Positions 54,374 through 62,917 of a DNA stretch of 64,000 bases are shown in pieces. The notes beneath the pieces are model-generated. The model was not told where the DNA came from and did no database searches. It worked only from the letters and a program-made list of their open reading frames with translations. The stretch spans positions 102,311-166,310 of the forward strand of contig NZ_KE384041.1 in the NCBI RefSeq assembly GCF_000423565.1. Reading direction: 5' to 3'. Position numbers and translations under genes: made by a program. Each line of letters opens with the position of its first letter. Position 1 is the stretch's first letter. Source of the DNA: Runella zeae DSM 19591. Its GTDB lineage: Bacteria; Bacteroidota; Bacteroidia; Cytophagales; Spirosomataceae.

Positions 54374-55678
54374 TTATTTCCTTTTCATATGAGCCACAAT
54401 TTTGGTTTTAGCACCCTTTGAATCTCGGGACAACAAATAAATTTTTCCTTTGGAGGCATAGCCGATTTCGTCCTTGGTGGTGACTTCAATCAGGCTCATT
54501 TTGTGCTTTGTTGGTACTAGGTTGCAAATACTACTCACTGGCGTGGCTTCTGCGTCTTGATGATGAATATCAATGTCGATTTTTATGCTAGTGTTGCTGA
54601 TTTTACTCAAAATGATGCTACCACTAAAACCTTCAGTAATATTTATTTTTTTATCAAACACTTGGAGTTCTTTTACTTCGTAGCTGCCTGCTATTAGGCT
54701 AGCTAGGTCAGTAGAGGCGTTTTTATTGGGTTTAAAAACAACAATTTCATTTTTGATAGGAGGAAGCGATTGGAGATAGCTATATATGGCACCTAAATCT
54801 TCGTCGGTCATGCCACTGTACAAAAGCCAAGGCATGGGTGTATTGAAACCCCCTTGGGTATCAAAGGGCTTAAACCTCCTTGCGTCAAAAGCCCTAAATC
54901 GAGCAATAAAATCTACTTTGGTCCAGCGCCCGATGCCAGTATGCGTATCGGAGGTAAGGTTGGCAGAGGTGACGATTCCACTGGGGAGTTTAAAGGGTGT
55001 TCCCCCCGCAAAGCCTTTGTTTTTGAGTGGCATTCCCATTCGGCGTGGCGTATGGCAATCGGCACATCCTGCAAAGGTTGCTAAGTATTTTCCGTATCCA
55101 ATCGAATCCTGAAGGGCAGGCTTGGGCTGAGGAAGTGCTTTTTGAGGCATTTTTTTGAGAAGTGGTTTCAGCCAAAAGTCAGGTTTAGAAGGGGCAACGT
55201 CGTTGGGAATAGGCGGAAGGCTCCGCAAGTAAGCGATGATTGATTTGATGTCTTCAGAAGCCATTTTACCATAATTGAGATAAGGCATCACGGGTAGCAA
55301 AGCCTTGCCTTCTTTAGAGACTCCCGACGTAATCGCCCGATAGAGTTCGCCGTCGGTCCAGTTGTGAAGCGCGGCAGGGGTGAGGTTTTTACCATAAAAA
55401 ACGCCCGGAATGCCCATTTTGTGGTCAAATCGGGTTCCACCAGCTCCTTCAGAGCCCGCAATGATAGGGCCTGCAAATTGGTTATCATTGCGTCGCGAAT
55501 GACAATCCATGCACACTGCTACGTGATTGGCGAGGTAAGCACCTCGTTGGACGCGCTCGGGGGTGATTTCGACCGATAGCGCGGCGGGTTTGCCTACGCG
55601 AGATAGGTGATTTTGGCAACTTGCAAAAGCAAGAGATACAATGGCTTGCGCCCATAAAATACAATAACGAGGTGTCAT
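54374..55678 (-). CDS. Diheme cytochrome c lipoprotein with extra C-terminal domain
   Basis: 434 residues. The signal ends in LAFASC, so it is likely lipid anchored. Two c-type heme sites are present: CMDCH (about 57) and CADCH (about 208), each followed by a methionine-bearing segment (MPYLNYGKM; MPWLLYSGM) and the helix IKSIIAYLRSLPP / LGAIYSYLQSLPP. The last 110 residues (about 325-434) form an additional beta-rich part unrelated to cytochrome c. Periplasmic electron transfer is the likely role; partner enzyme not visible. Confidence 0.88.
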   Translation of the reverse strand: MTPRYCILWAQAIVSLAFASCQNHLSRVGKPAALSVEITPERVQRGAYLANHVAVCMDCHSRRNDNQFAGPIIAGSEGAGGTRFDHKMGIPGVFYGKNLTPAALHNWTDGELYRAITSGVSKEGKALLPVMPYLNYGKMASEDIKSIIAYLRSLPPIPNDVAPSKPDFWLKPLLKKMPQKALPQPKPALQDSIGYGKYLATFAGCADCHTPRRMGMPLKNKGFAGGTPFKLPSGIVTSANLTSDTHTGIGRWTKVDFIARFRAFDARRFKPFDTQGGFNTPMPWLLYSGMTDEDLGAIYSYLQSLPPIKNEIVVFKPNKNASTDLASLIAGSYEVKELQVFDKKINITEGFSGSIILSKISNTSIKIDIDIHHQDAEATPVSSICNLVPTKHKMSLIEVTTKDEIGYASKGKIYLLSRDSKGAKTKIVAHMKRK

Positions 55679-55761
55679 ATTTGAATGGCTGTTTTACCAC
55701 ATTGACACCTAAGGATAGTTTTACCCTTATCCAAATGGGACGTATTTTATTTAACGGGATA

Positions 55762-56982
55762 TTATTTCTTAAATACCAAAGCTTGCACAGGACGTATGCG
55801 ACTGATGATGAGGGTAGGAATCAGTAAAATAAGGGCAATAAGTGCCAAAATACCTAGATTGAGTAGTAAAATAGAACTCCAGTCGAATTCGATAGGGACA
55901 GTACTCATGAAGTAGTTGGTGGCATCGAGAGGGATGATTTTAAATTGATACTGTAACCAGCAAAATCCAAGCCCTACGATATTGCCGATGAGCAACCCTT
56001 TGATAGCCAACTGAAGTCCCACATAAAAAAAGATGCGCCTAATCTGGATGTTGGGACTACCGAGGGTTTTGAGTAATCCCACCATTGGAGTACGCTCCAT
56101 CATCATCACGAGCAAGACCGAGGCGATATTGAAGCAAGTCACAAAAAGCACCAATACAAACAAGACGAGGGTGTTTTGGTCGAGCAGCTGAAGCCATTCA
56201 AACAGAGGCCGGAAGCGCTCCGTCACTCGCTCTACGCGCATATCAGCTGGTAGACGGGCAAACAGTTCTTTGGCGGTAAGGTCAAGTTTTTCAAAATCTT
56301 TGACAAAAAATTCATATCCTCCCACCGAATCTGCCCCCCAACCATTGAGGCGTTGGATAAGAGCAATGTCTCCAATAATGAGCTGATTGTCAAACTCTTC
56401 AAGATTGGTTTCGTAGATGCCGACCACTTGTAGTTTTCGCACTCGTGGAGGGTTTTGTACAAAATACATCACTACATCATCCCCTACTTTTAAATTTAGT
56501 TTTCGGGCAATGATTCTACTCAAAATAATCTCTTTGGCATCGGTTGTATCCGAAAATTGTATCGGACGGCCTTCTACCAAACTTTCTTTAAAAAGTGGCC
56601 AATCATAGTCTTTGCCCACTCCTTTGACGATTGCTCCTTGGAGTTCGTCGGGAGTTTTGAGGATACCTGCCTTGTGCGCAATCGCTTGTCGGTGTCTTAT
56701 GCCGGGGATTTGCTGCCATTGGTCGTAGGCTGAGGTATGTAGAGGTATGGGAGGCTCTTCAAAAGACTGATTAAGGCTCAATTTGGATACTTGAAGGTGA
56801 GAACCAAACACAAACACCTTTTGATAAATTGTGTGTTTAAACCCAAACAATACCGCCAAAGCTACAATACCCACAGCCACTCCCAAAGCGATAGTAGTAA
56901 TGCCCACGCGCGAGACGGTAGCCGAAAAAGTGGCTTGTTGAGGTTGGCGAATTCGGCGGGCTACGAAAATAGGGAAATTCAC
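55762..56982 (-). CDS. FtsX-like ABC permease (LolC/LolE-type)
   Basis: 406 residues. An N-terminal helix (GITTIALGVAVGIVALAVLFGF), a periplasmic MacB_PCD-like domain (about 50-265), and three C-terminal helices (NTLVLFVLVLFVTCFNIASVLLVMMMER; AIKGLLIGNIVGLGF; LLLNLGILALIALILLIPTLIISR). The ERTPMVGLLKTLGSPNIQIRRIF coupling motif and the RPVQAL ending are typical. Likely moves lipoproteins from the inner membrane toward the outer membrane with a LolD ATPase encoded elsewhere. Confidence 0.9.
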   Translation of the reverse strand: MNFPIFVARRIRQPQQATFSATVSRVGITTIALGVAVGIVALAVLFGFKHTIYQKVFVFGSHLQVSKLSLNQSFEEPPIPLHTSAYDQWQQIPGIRHRQAIAHKAGILKTPDELQGAIVKGVGKDYDWPLFKESLVEGRPIQFSDTTDAKEIILSRIIARKLNLKVGDDVVMYFVQNPPRVRKLQVVGIYETNLEEFDNQLIIGDIALIQRLNGWGADSVGGYEFFVKDFEKLDLTAKELFARLPADMRVERVTERFRPLFEWLQLLDQNTLVLFVLVLFVTCFNIASVLLVMMMERTPMVGLLKTLGSPNIQIRRIFFYVGLQLAIKGLLIGNIVGLGFCWLQYQFKIIPLDATNYFMSTVPIEFDWSSILLLNLGILALIALILLIPTLIISRIRPVQALVFKK

Positions 56983-57167
56983 AATTTACGTTTGTTAGAA
57001 AGATTGATAGTTTGTATGTTTGGAATGTGCCTGCAAAAAAAACGTTTTCTTTTCAATTATCGTGAGTTTGATTAGAAAATGGGCGTGGCTTGCCCCAAAA
57101 ATAGCGAACTAAACATCTTTATAAACATACAGACCAACTTTTATCAACACTAAACTAACAACCCAAT

Positions 57168-58376
57168 ATGAGTTTGACTTTTCTCTGTATCACGTGTTAT
57201 TTCAAAGGAGGGGATTTTTTGAGGGCTTGTAAAGAAGCGGGCAATACGGTTTTGTTGTTGACTGCCAAACGTACTGAAGGAAAAGCTTGGCCCTATGAAA
57301 GTATCGACGAGTTTTTTTATTTAGAAGATGATTCCAATACACTCGCCAATTTTGACAATATGATCAAAGGATTGGCGTATGTCATGCGGAGCCGCAAGAT
57401 AGACCGAGTAGTAGCTCTTGATGATTTTGATGTTGAAAAAGCGGCTATTGTTCGGGAGCATTTTCGGATTCCGGGCATGGGACAAACCACCGCTCGCTAT
57501 TTTCGTGACAAACTTGCGATGCGCGTGCAGGCTCAAGATGAAGGAATCAAAGTACCAGCATTTTCGGCTTTGTTTAATGATGTTGAAATTACCGAATATC
57601 TAAAATCTACGACTCCGCCTTGGGTCATTAAGCCGCGTGCGGAAGCTTCGGCGGCGGGCATTAAAAAAGTACACAGTTTCGACGAAGCCTGGCAAACAGT
57701 ACATAGCTTGGGCGAAGAACGGCATATGTTTTTGATTGAGCAATTTAAGCCCGGCGATGTATACCACGTAGATGCGCTTACGCTCGATGGTAAGGTGATT
57801 TTTGAGCGAAGTAGCCAATACCTCAATACTCCTTTTGAAGTAGCCCACGGTGGCGGGATTTTTAGGTCTGTGACGGTGGAGTTTAATTCAAAAGATACCA
57901 AAGCCCTCAAAAAAATAAACGAGCAGGTATTGAAGGCATTTCATATGAACTACAGTGCCTCGCACACAGAAGTCATCAAATGCTACGAAGACGGCGAATT
58001 TTATTTTCTCGAAACGGCTTCTAGGGTAGGAGGGGCGCATTTGGCGGAGATGGTTGATTTTTCTTCGGGGATTAACCTTTGGCGTGAGTGGGCGCTCATC
58101 GAAACGGCCAAGGCCAAAGGGAAAGGGTATACTTTACCGACAGTACAAAAAAAATATTCGGGTATTATCATTTCACTAGCGCGGCAAGAATGGCCCGATA
58201 TGTCGCCGTTTGATGACCCCGAAATCGTCTGGCGTATGAAAGAAGAATACCACGTAGGGCTTATCGTACAGTCTGATAGCCAAAAACGAGTACTTGAATT
58301 GATGGACAAATATGCCGAAATGATTCGGCGGGATTATCATGCATCGGCACCCGCCAAAGACAAACCAACGCACTAA
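57168..58376 (+). CDS. ATP-grasp enzyme (carboxylate-amine ligase type)
   Basis: 402 residues with an ATP-grasp fold: an N-terminal pre-grasp domain with VVALDDFDVEKAAIVRE, the nucleotide loop PPWVIKPRAEASAAGIKKV (about 145-163), and HTEVIKCYEDGEFYFLETASRVGGAH with the Mg2+-binding Glu/Asn-type region (about 265-290). The family joins a carboxylate to an amine through an acyl phosphate. The substrate is not defined. It is followed 63 bases later by the MalY/PatB-like gene. Confidence 0.88.
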   Translation: MSLTFLCITCYFKGGDFLRACKEAGNTVLLLTAKRTEGKAWPYESIDEFFYLEDDSNTLANFDNMIKGLAYVMRSRKIDRVVALDDFDVEKAAIVREHFRIPGMGQTTARYFRDKLAMRVQAQDEGIKVPAFSALFNDVEITEYLKSTTPPWVIKPRAEASAAGIKKVHSFDEAWQTVHSLGEERHMFLIEQFKPGDVYHVDALTLDGKVIFERSSQYLNTPFEVAHGGGIFRSVTVEFNSKDTKALKKINEQVLKAFHMNYSASHTEVIKCYEDGEFYFLETASRVGGAHLAEMVDFSSGINLWREWALIETAKAKGKGYTLPTVQKKYSGIIISLARQEWPDMSPFDDPEIVWRMKEEYHVGLIVQSDSQKRVLELMDKYAEMIRRDYHASAPAKDKPTH

Positions 58377-58439
58377 TTAAAATTAGATTATCTGTTGGGT
58401 GTTTTGACACAACCATAGATAGCCCATAACTTTTTTAAA

Positions 58440-59573
58440 ATGAGTATTTTTGACGAACTGATTGACCGTACCAATACCAATAGTTATAAATGGGACAAAT
58501 ACACCGACCCAAATGTTATCCCAGCCTGGGTGGCAGACATGGACTTCAAAGCTGCTCCGCCTATATTAGAGGCTTTAGATAAAATAACGCGACACGGGGT
58601 ATTTGGCTATTCTCATTGCCCTGATGAGCTAGAAGAGATAGTAGTGGAGCGTTTGCGGAAGCGTCATCATTGGGAGATCAAAAAAGAGTGGATTGTATGG
58701 CTGCCAGGGCTAGTGCCGGGTATCGGGCTATCGATTAGGACCATTACCAAAGAAGGCGAAGGGGTTTTGATGGGAACACCTGTTTATCACCCTTTTATGC
58801 TTGAAGCCAAAGCCGCCAATCGCGCACTGATTAAAGTGCCTTTGGTGCTGCAAAACAATCGTTGGACGTATGATTTTGAGGCATTAGAGGCTGCCATTAC
58901 GCCCGAAACCAAGTTGTTTTTATTGTGCAATCCTCACAATCCCGCTGGCACTGTTTTTACAAAAGAAGAACAAAGTCGTTTGTTTGAGATTTGTCATCGG
59001 CATGGTATTGTGGTATGTTCTGACGAAATCCATTGTGATCTTATTTTGGATGAGCATAAAAGTCATTTTACGATGGCTACCCTAAGTCCAGAAGCGGAGC
59101 AAAATACCATTACGCTATTGGCCCCGAGCAAAACTTTCAACATCGCAGGATTAGGTTGTTCGTTTGCGGTGATTCCCAACGATACTATCAGGACCAATTT
59201 TCTTAAAACCAAAGCAGGTTTGATGCCCATGCTTTCATCCTATGCTTTTGAAGCGGCCTTGGCAGCTTACCGCGACGGGGCGCAGTGGCATGAGGAGTTG
59301 TTGGGGTATTTACGGCAAAATCACGACCTATTGTACCGAGAGGTGTCAAGTATGAAGGGTTTGCATATGGTACCGCTTGAGGCGACCTACTTGGCATGGA
59401 TAGATACCCGCGCCACTGGGATTACCAACGTAGCGGAGCAATTGGAAGCCGAAGGAGTGGGCATCTCTGACGGCGCGCAATTTGACGGCGCGGGCTTTAT
59501 CCGGCTCAATTTTGCCTGTCCGCGTGAGCGATTGGAAGAAATAATTAGACGAATGAAAACGGTGTTTGAATAA
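58440..59573 (+). CDS. MalY/PatB-type cystathionine beta-lyase / aminotransferase
   Basis: 377-residue fold-type I PLP enzyme. It shows the MalY/PatB signature at the N terminus (NSYKWDKYTDPNVIPAWVADMDF), the LCNPHNPAGTVF block, SDEIHCDLI, and the PLP lysine in APSKTFNIAGLGCSFA (about 234). MalY/PatB enzymes cleave C-S bonds of cystathionine or cysteine conjugates. It has no signal peptide, unlike the two Tat aminotransferases in the window, and is only distantly related to them. Confidence 0.93.
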   Translation: MSIFDELIDRTNTNSYKWDKYTDPNVIPAWVADMDFKAAPPILEALDKITRHGVFGYSHCPDELEEIVVERLRKRHHWEIKKEWIVWLPGLVPGIGLSIRTITKEGEGVLMGTPVYHPFMLEAKAANRALIKVPLVLQNNRWTYDFEALEAAITPETKLFLLCNPHNPAGTVFTKEEQSRLFEICHRHGIVVCSDEIHCDLILDEHKSHFTMATLSPEAEQNTITLLAPSKTFNIAGLGCSFAVIPNDTIRTNFLKTKAGLMPMLSSYAFEAALAAYRDGAQWHEELLGYLRQNHDLLYREVSSMKGLHMVPLEATYLAWIDTRATGITNVAEQLEAEGVGISDGAQFDGAGFIRLNFACPRERLEEIIRRMKTVFE

Positions 59574-59583
59574 AACTACCATG

Positions 59584-59634
59584 AAAAACCAAAGCTAGCT
59601 TTTACGAAGTCAATAAAAGCTAGCTTTGGTTTTT
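59584..59634. terminator. Bidirectional terminator between the lyase and NUDIX genes
   Basis: Perfect 21-base arms (59584-59604 and 59614-59634) containing AAAGCTAGCTTTTA, 9-base loop, with A and T runs at either edge. Serves both converging genes. Confidence 0.9.
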
Positions 59635-59641
59635 ATCATTA

Positions 59642-60331
59642 CTACTCAATATCTACTTCTTGTCCCAAAAAGCAATCGATTACATACCGAATCGAACTAA
59701 AAGATTTGACCAAATGAGGGCGGGCTTCAGCGTCGGTCAGCCATACAAGTTGCTCAATATCTTCGTCTTGTTGAGGCTTCATTTTAGAGTCATCAAGACT
59801 ACGCATCCAATACCATTTGGTGCGCTTAAGAATCTTTTGATTGTTTTGGGTATAAGTATGCCAAGTAGTGCAAACTTTCTCGATGATTTCGGCCTTGACG
59901 CCGGTCTCTTCTTCTACCTCACGAACAGCCGCTTTTTTGGACTTTTCGTTGGGGTCAAGTTTGCCTTTGGGTAAGTCCCAAACACCCCTCCGAAACATAA
60001 GTAAAAACTGGTTGTCTTTGGTTACAATTCCACCCGCTGCTTTCACTACAGAATAAATCTTTTTGAGCCTTTTTTCGACCGCTTCTTTGTCTTTTGGAAC
60101 TAAGTAAATCGATTGTAAATCAGGCAAATCAAAGTTGTTGAGGAAGTGAAAGAGTTTTTCGGCGGTGATAGGCGTTGCGTTCAGAATAAGCAAATGACCT
60201 TTCAAGCTGGCCACCTTCAGCATTTCTAGATGAGCATCGATGATTTTGTCAAATGTAATGCGGTGAGGAAGCTTCTGAGCAGCTTTTTCGTTTATTATCC
60301 GGATTGGGCGGTCTTTGATAAAAATGATCAT
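59642..60331 (-). CDS. NUDIX hydrolase
   Basis: 229 residues from the Met at 60331 (Met at 60355 or the open frame to 60424 are alternatives, but these overlap the divergent gene). The NUDIX box is complete: GKLDPNEKSKKAAVREVEEETGV, matching G-x5-E-x7-RE-V-x-EE-x-G-V, near residue 145. The N-terminal ~100 residues (MIIFIKDRPIRIINEK...) form a separate small domain. The enzyme splits nucleoside diphosphate derivatives; exact substrate unknown. Divergent from the CorC gene. Confidence 0.88.
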   Translation of the reverse strand: MIIFIKDRPIRIINEKAAQKLPHRITFDKIIDAHLEMLKVASLKGHLLILNATPITAEKLFHFLNNFDLPDLQSIYLVPKDKEAVEKRLKKIYSVVKAAGGIVTKDNQFLLMFRRGVWDLPKGKLDPNEKSKKAAVREVEEETGVKAEIIEKVCTTWHTYTQNNQKILKRTKWYWMRSLDDSKMKPQQDEDIEQLVWLTDAEARPHLVKSFSSIRYVIDCFLGQEVDIE

Positions 60332-60369
60332 TCGCGTAGTAAAACAGTAAAACATGACAAAATTAGTAA

Positions 60370-61731
60370 ATGCCTTTGTTTTGGATAGCAAATAGTTTTG
60401 ATATTTTTGCATTTGTATCAACATCCCCCCTCTACGTGGAGCTACTTGTTATTGTTCTACTCGTTCTTATTAATGGAGTTTTTTCGATGTCGGAAATCGC
60501 GCTGGTCTCATCGCGGAAATCGAAATTGGAAACTGCGGCTCGTAACGGAGACCGACAAGCCGAACATGCCCTCGCTTTGGCCAATTCCCCCAACCGTTTT
60601 TTATCTACTGTTCAAATTGGTATTACTCTCATTGGTATCCTCAACGGGGTATTTAGTGGAGAGCGTATTACCAACGACTTTCAGGCTTTTATTGAGCAAT
60701 ACGAGCCCCTCAAACCTTACGCTCATACCATAGCGGTAGGTGGAGTGGTGCTTTTTGTGACGTATTTATCCTTGGTTTTGGGTGAACTTGTACCCAAGCG
60801 TATAGGGATGTCGAATCCAGAGGGAATTGCCAAGTTTATGGCGACACCCATGAATTGGCTTTCTAATCTTACTGCTCCTTTCATCTGGTTGTTGGCAAAG
60901 TCAAGTGATTTGATCATGAAGGTGCTACGCATCAAACAACAAAACCAAGCTATCACCGAAGAAGAAATAAAAACAATCATTCAGGAAGGCACTACGGGCG
61001 GAGTCATTGATGAGATAGAACAGGAAATTGTGGAAAATGTATTTCATCTAGGAGACCGCAAAATTACCTCTCTCATGACCAATCGGCAAGAAGTAGTATG
61101 GCTCGATACGGCTGATACAATTGAGGAAAACAAACGACGGATTTTGGAATTTAGGCATTCGGTGTATCCTTTATGTCATGATAGTATCGACAACGTGGTA
61201 GGGTTAGTGTATGTCAAAGATTTATTAGAAAATTCGCTCGACGACGAAATTGCCAATTTGGAGAGTTATAAGCGTGAGGCTCTTTATATTGCCGAAAACA
61301 ACAAGGCTTACGAAGTATTACAGAAGTTCAAAGAAAAGCGCGTTCACTTTGGTATTATCGTAGACGAGTATGGTTCTTTGCAAGGAATCGCCACTCTCAA
61401 TGATATTTTGGATGCTTTGGTGGGAGATTTGTCCGAAACCAATGAATTTAATTATGACATTGTAGAACGTGAAGATGGGAGTTTTTTGGTAGATGCGCAG
61501 CTTCCTTGGGAGGATTTCTTAGAACATTTTGAGATTACGGTCGAAAACAAAGTTGATTTAACAGGCTTCAATACGCTAGGAGGTTTTGCCCTTCATATTC
61601 TGAAAGACATCCCCAATACAGGCGAGCATTTTAAATGGCAAGAGTATCGCTTCGAAATCATCGATATGGACAAAAGTCGTATTGATAAGATACTCGTATC
61701 TAAATTGGAAGAAGCACAAGATAACGACTAA
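60370..61731 (+). CDS. CorC/HlyC-family membrane protein (DUF21-CBS-CorC)
   Basis: 453 residues: a DUF21 membrane domain (about 23-200) with INGVFSMSEIALVSSRKSKLE, a CBS pair (about 230-350), and a C-terminal CorC_HlyC domain (about 365-450) with ILDALVGDLSE in front. The family is associated with Mg2+/Co2+ transport or resistance in the inner membrane. The start is uncertain: a promoter-like element lies at 60381-60409, inside the first codons, so initiation at GTG 60436 is possible. Conservation begins near SPLYVELL. Confidence 0.92.
   Translation: MPLFWIANSFDIFAFVSTSPLYVELLVIVLLVLINGVFSMSEIALVSSRKSKLETAARNGDRQAEHALALANSPNRFLSTVQIGITLIGILNGVFSGERITNDFQAFIEQYEPLKPYAHTIAVGGVVLFVTYLSLVLGELVPKRIGMSNPEGIAKFMATPMNWLSNLTAPFIWLLAKSSDLIMKVLRIKQQNQAITEEEIKTIIQEGTTGGVIDEIEQEIVENVFHLGDRKITSLMTNRQEVVWLDTADTIEENKRRILEFRHSVYPLCHDSIDNVVGLVYVKDLLENSLDDEIANLESYKREALYIAENNKAYEVLQKFKEKRVHFGIIVDEYGSLQGIATLNDILDALVGDLSETNEFNYDIVEREDGSFLVDAQLPWEDFLEHFEITVENKVDLTGFNTLGGFALHILKDIPNTGEHFKWQEYRFEIIDMDKSRIDKILVSKLEEAQDND
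60381..60409 (+). promoter_or_regulatory. Candidate promoter of the CorC/HlyC gene
   Basis: TTG (60381) and TATTTTTG (60402-60409) fit the Bacteroidota TTG-n18-TAnnTTTG pattern. If used, translation must start downstream of 60370. Confidence 0.4.
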
Positions 61732-61768
61732 CGAAGCCCTTTAGGTTTTAAATTAGAATTTTCTAAAA

Positions 61769-61800
61769 TGTAAAGTTTGCAAACTTTTGCAAACTTTACA
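61769..61800. terminator. Perfect palindrome between converging CorC and DeoR genes
   Basis: Arms TGTAAAGTTTGCAAA and TTTGCAAACTTTACA around CT. It could be a bidirectional terminator; its TTTGCAAA core also resembles the repeats upstream of the DeoR gene. Confidence 0.6.
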
Positions 61801-62545
61801 GAAGCTCAATACCATGTTTGCGAAAATCTTGTAGAGAAACATCGGTGGGTTTAAGACTTGTTACCAAAATATCTATCTCCTGAATGTCACAAACTTTGTA
61901 AGTTTCTATATTATGAAGTTTCTCGGCAATGGCACACACTGCGACTTTATTGGCAGATTGTGCCATTTTTTGCTTTAATACAGATTCTTCATAATGCCGC
62001 AACGTAACGCCAGTTTGAGGATGTAAACCGTTGAATCCCATTAAGTAAAGGTCTACTCTGAAATGGTCAAGTTGGCGCATTACCTCATGGCCAATCGTAA
62101 TCTGATACCGCTTATGATAAGTGCCGCCTAGCAGTATGGTTTCTACTTTGGGATGGTCGTTGAGGACAGTGGCAAGGGGGAGACTGTTGGTAATAACGGT
62201 AAGTTCTAGGTTTTTGGGAAACTGCTCCGCAATATGAAAGTTAGTAGTTCCTCCATCCATCAAAATAGTTTGATGATTTTCGAAGAGTTTCTGGGCTTTG
62301 CGGGTAAGATGCAGTACTTCTTGATTGTCCATGCCATAGCCCTGCGTGGTCTTAAAAGACAAGTAAGAATTAGCGACAGCTCCTCCATGTACTTTTTTTA
62401 GTAATCCCTTGTCTTCCAGTTCGATGACGTCTCTTCGGATACTGTCATAGGATACATTTAAGAGCTGACTTAGCTCTAGTAGATTTATTTTTTGATCACG
62501 GTTAAGTTTCTCAATAATGAGTTTTTGGCGTTCTTCTTTTATCAT
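61796..62545 (-). CDS. DeoR/GlpR-family transcriptional regulator
   Basis: 249 residues. N-terminal winged HTH of the DeoR type (ERQKLIIEKLNRDQKINLLELSQLLNVSYDSIRRDVIELEDKGLLKKVHGGAV, in part conserved through RRDVIELE) and a C-terminal DeoR sensor domain (LMDGGTTNFHIAEQ, VITNSLPLATVL, LMGFNGLHPQTGVT). It usually represses sugar-phosphate catabolic genes and is relieved by a phosphorylated sugar. Repeats of AACTTTGCA just upstream (62618-62678) suggest autoregulation. Confidence 0.93.
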   Translation of the reverse strand: MIKEERQKLIIEKLNRDQKINLLELSQLLNVSYDSIRRDVIELEDKGLLKKVHGGAVANSYLSFKTTQGYGMDNQEVLHLTRKAQKLFENHQTILMDGGTTNFHIAEQFPKNLELTVITNSLPLATVLNDHPKVETILLGGTYHKRYQITIGHEVMRQLDHFRVDLYLMGFNGLHPQTGVTLRHYEESVLKQKMAQSANKVAVCAIAEKLHNIETYKVCDIQEIDILVTSLKPTDVSLQDFRKHGIELL

Positions 62546-62617
62546 AAGTTAAGGTAGCGTAGAATGGACAAATTGATATAGCTGCTTCCTAAATTTAGGG
62601 GAAAATTAATCAAAAAA

Positions 62618-62678
62618 AACTTTGCAAAAAAATGCAACAAAAAGTTGTTTTGTTTTCAAAACTTTGCATAACTTTGCA
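62618..62678. promoter_or_regulatory. AACTTTGCA repeats, probable DeoR operator
   Basis: AACTTTGCA at 62618-62626, 62660-62668 and 62670-62678, the last two in tandem at one helical turn, with ATGCAA nearby on the other strand at 62632-62637. They lie 73-133 bases upstream of the DeoR start. Confidence 0.5.
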
Positions 62679-62715
62679 ATGATGATTCAATCACAACTTG
62701 ACCTATGATGAAAAT

Positions 62716-62770
62716 TTCCCTCGCACTACCTAAGGGGTTTGAGTAGTTGCGAGGGATTTTATTTTGTATT
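62716..62770 (+). terminator. Hairpin with T tract containing a 13-codon ORF
   Basis: TCCCTCGCA-CTAC / GTAG-TTGCGAGGGA arms followed by TTTTATTTTG. An ORF ATG 62705 to TAG 62746 reads MMKISLALPKGFE. It looks like a terminated short transcript or attenuator on the plus strand. Confidence 0.55.
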
Positions 62771-62823
62771 TGCTCTTTATACCCAATTGCTTCAATTTAT
62801 CATACTCTGATAAGTTTATAAAT

Positions 62824-62864
62824 CAAAGCCCGCTAGTGTAAGTTTAGACTACTAGCGGGCTTTG
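62824..62864. terminator. Strong hairpin terminating the NamZ-like gene
   Basis: Perfect 14-base arms CAAAGCCCGCTAGT and ACTAGCGGGCTTTG, 54 bases after the stop of the minus-strand gene. Confidence 0.75.
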
Positions 62865-62917
62865 TTTGCTTTGATAGCACTTAAGGTAGAGTAAAGTCTC
62901 CTTTGCTACTTTTGGTT

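Larger units (their letters stand above)
62546..62917. other. Intergenic region between DeoR and the NamZ-like gene
   Basis: 372 bases between two minus-strand genes. It contains the AACTTTGCA repeats, a terminator-like hairpin at 62716-62765 that contains most of a possible 13-codon ORF (62705-62746), and the terminator at 62824-62864. No other gene seen. Confidence 0.6.
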
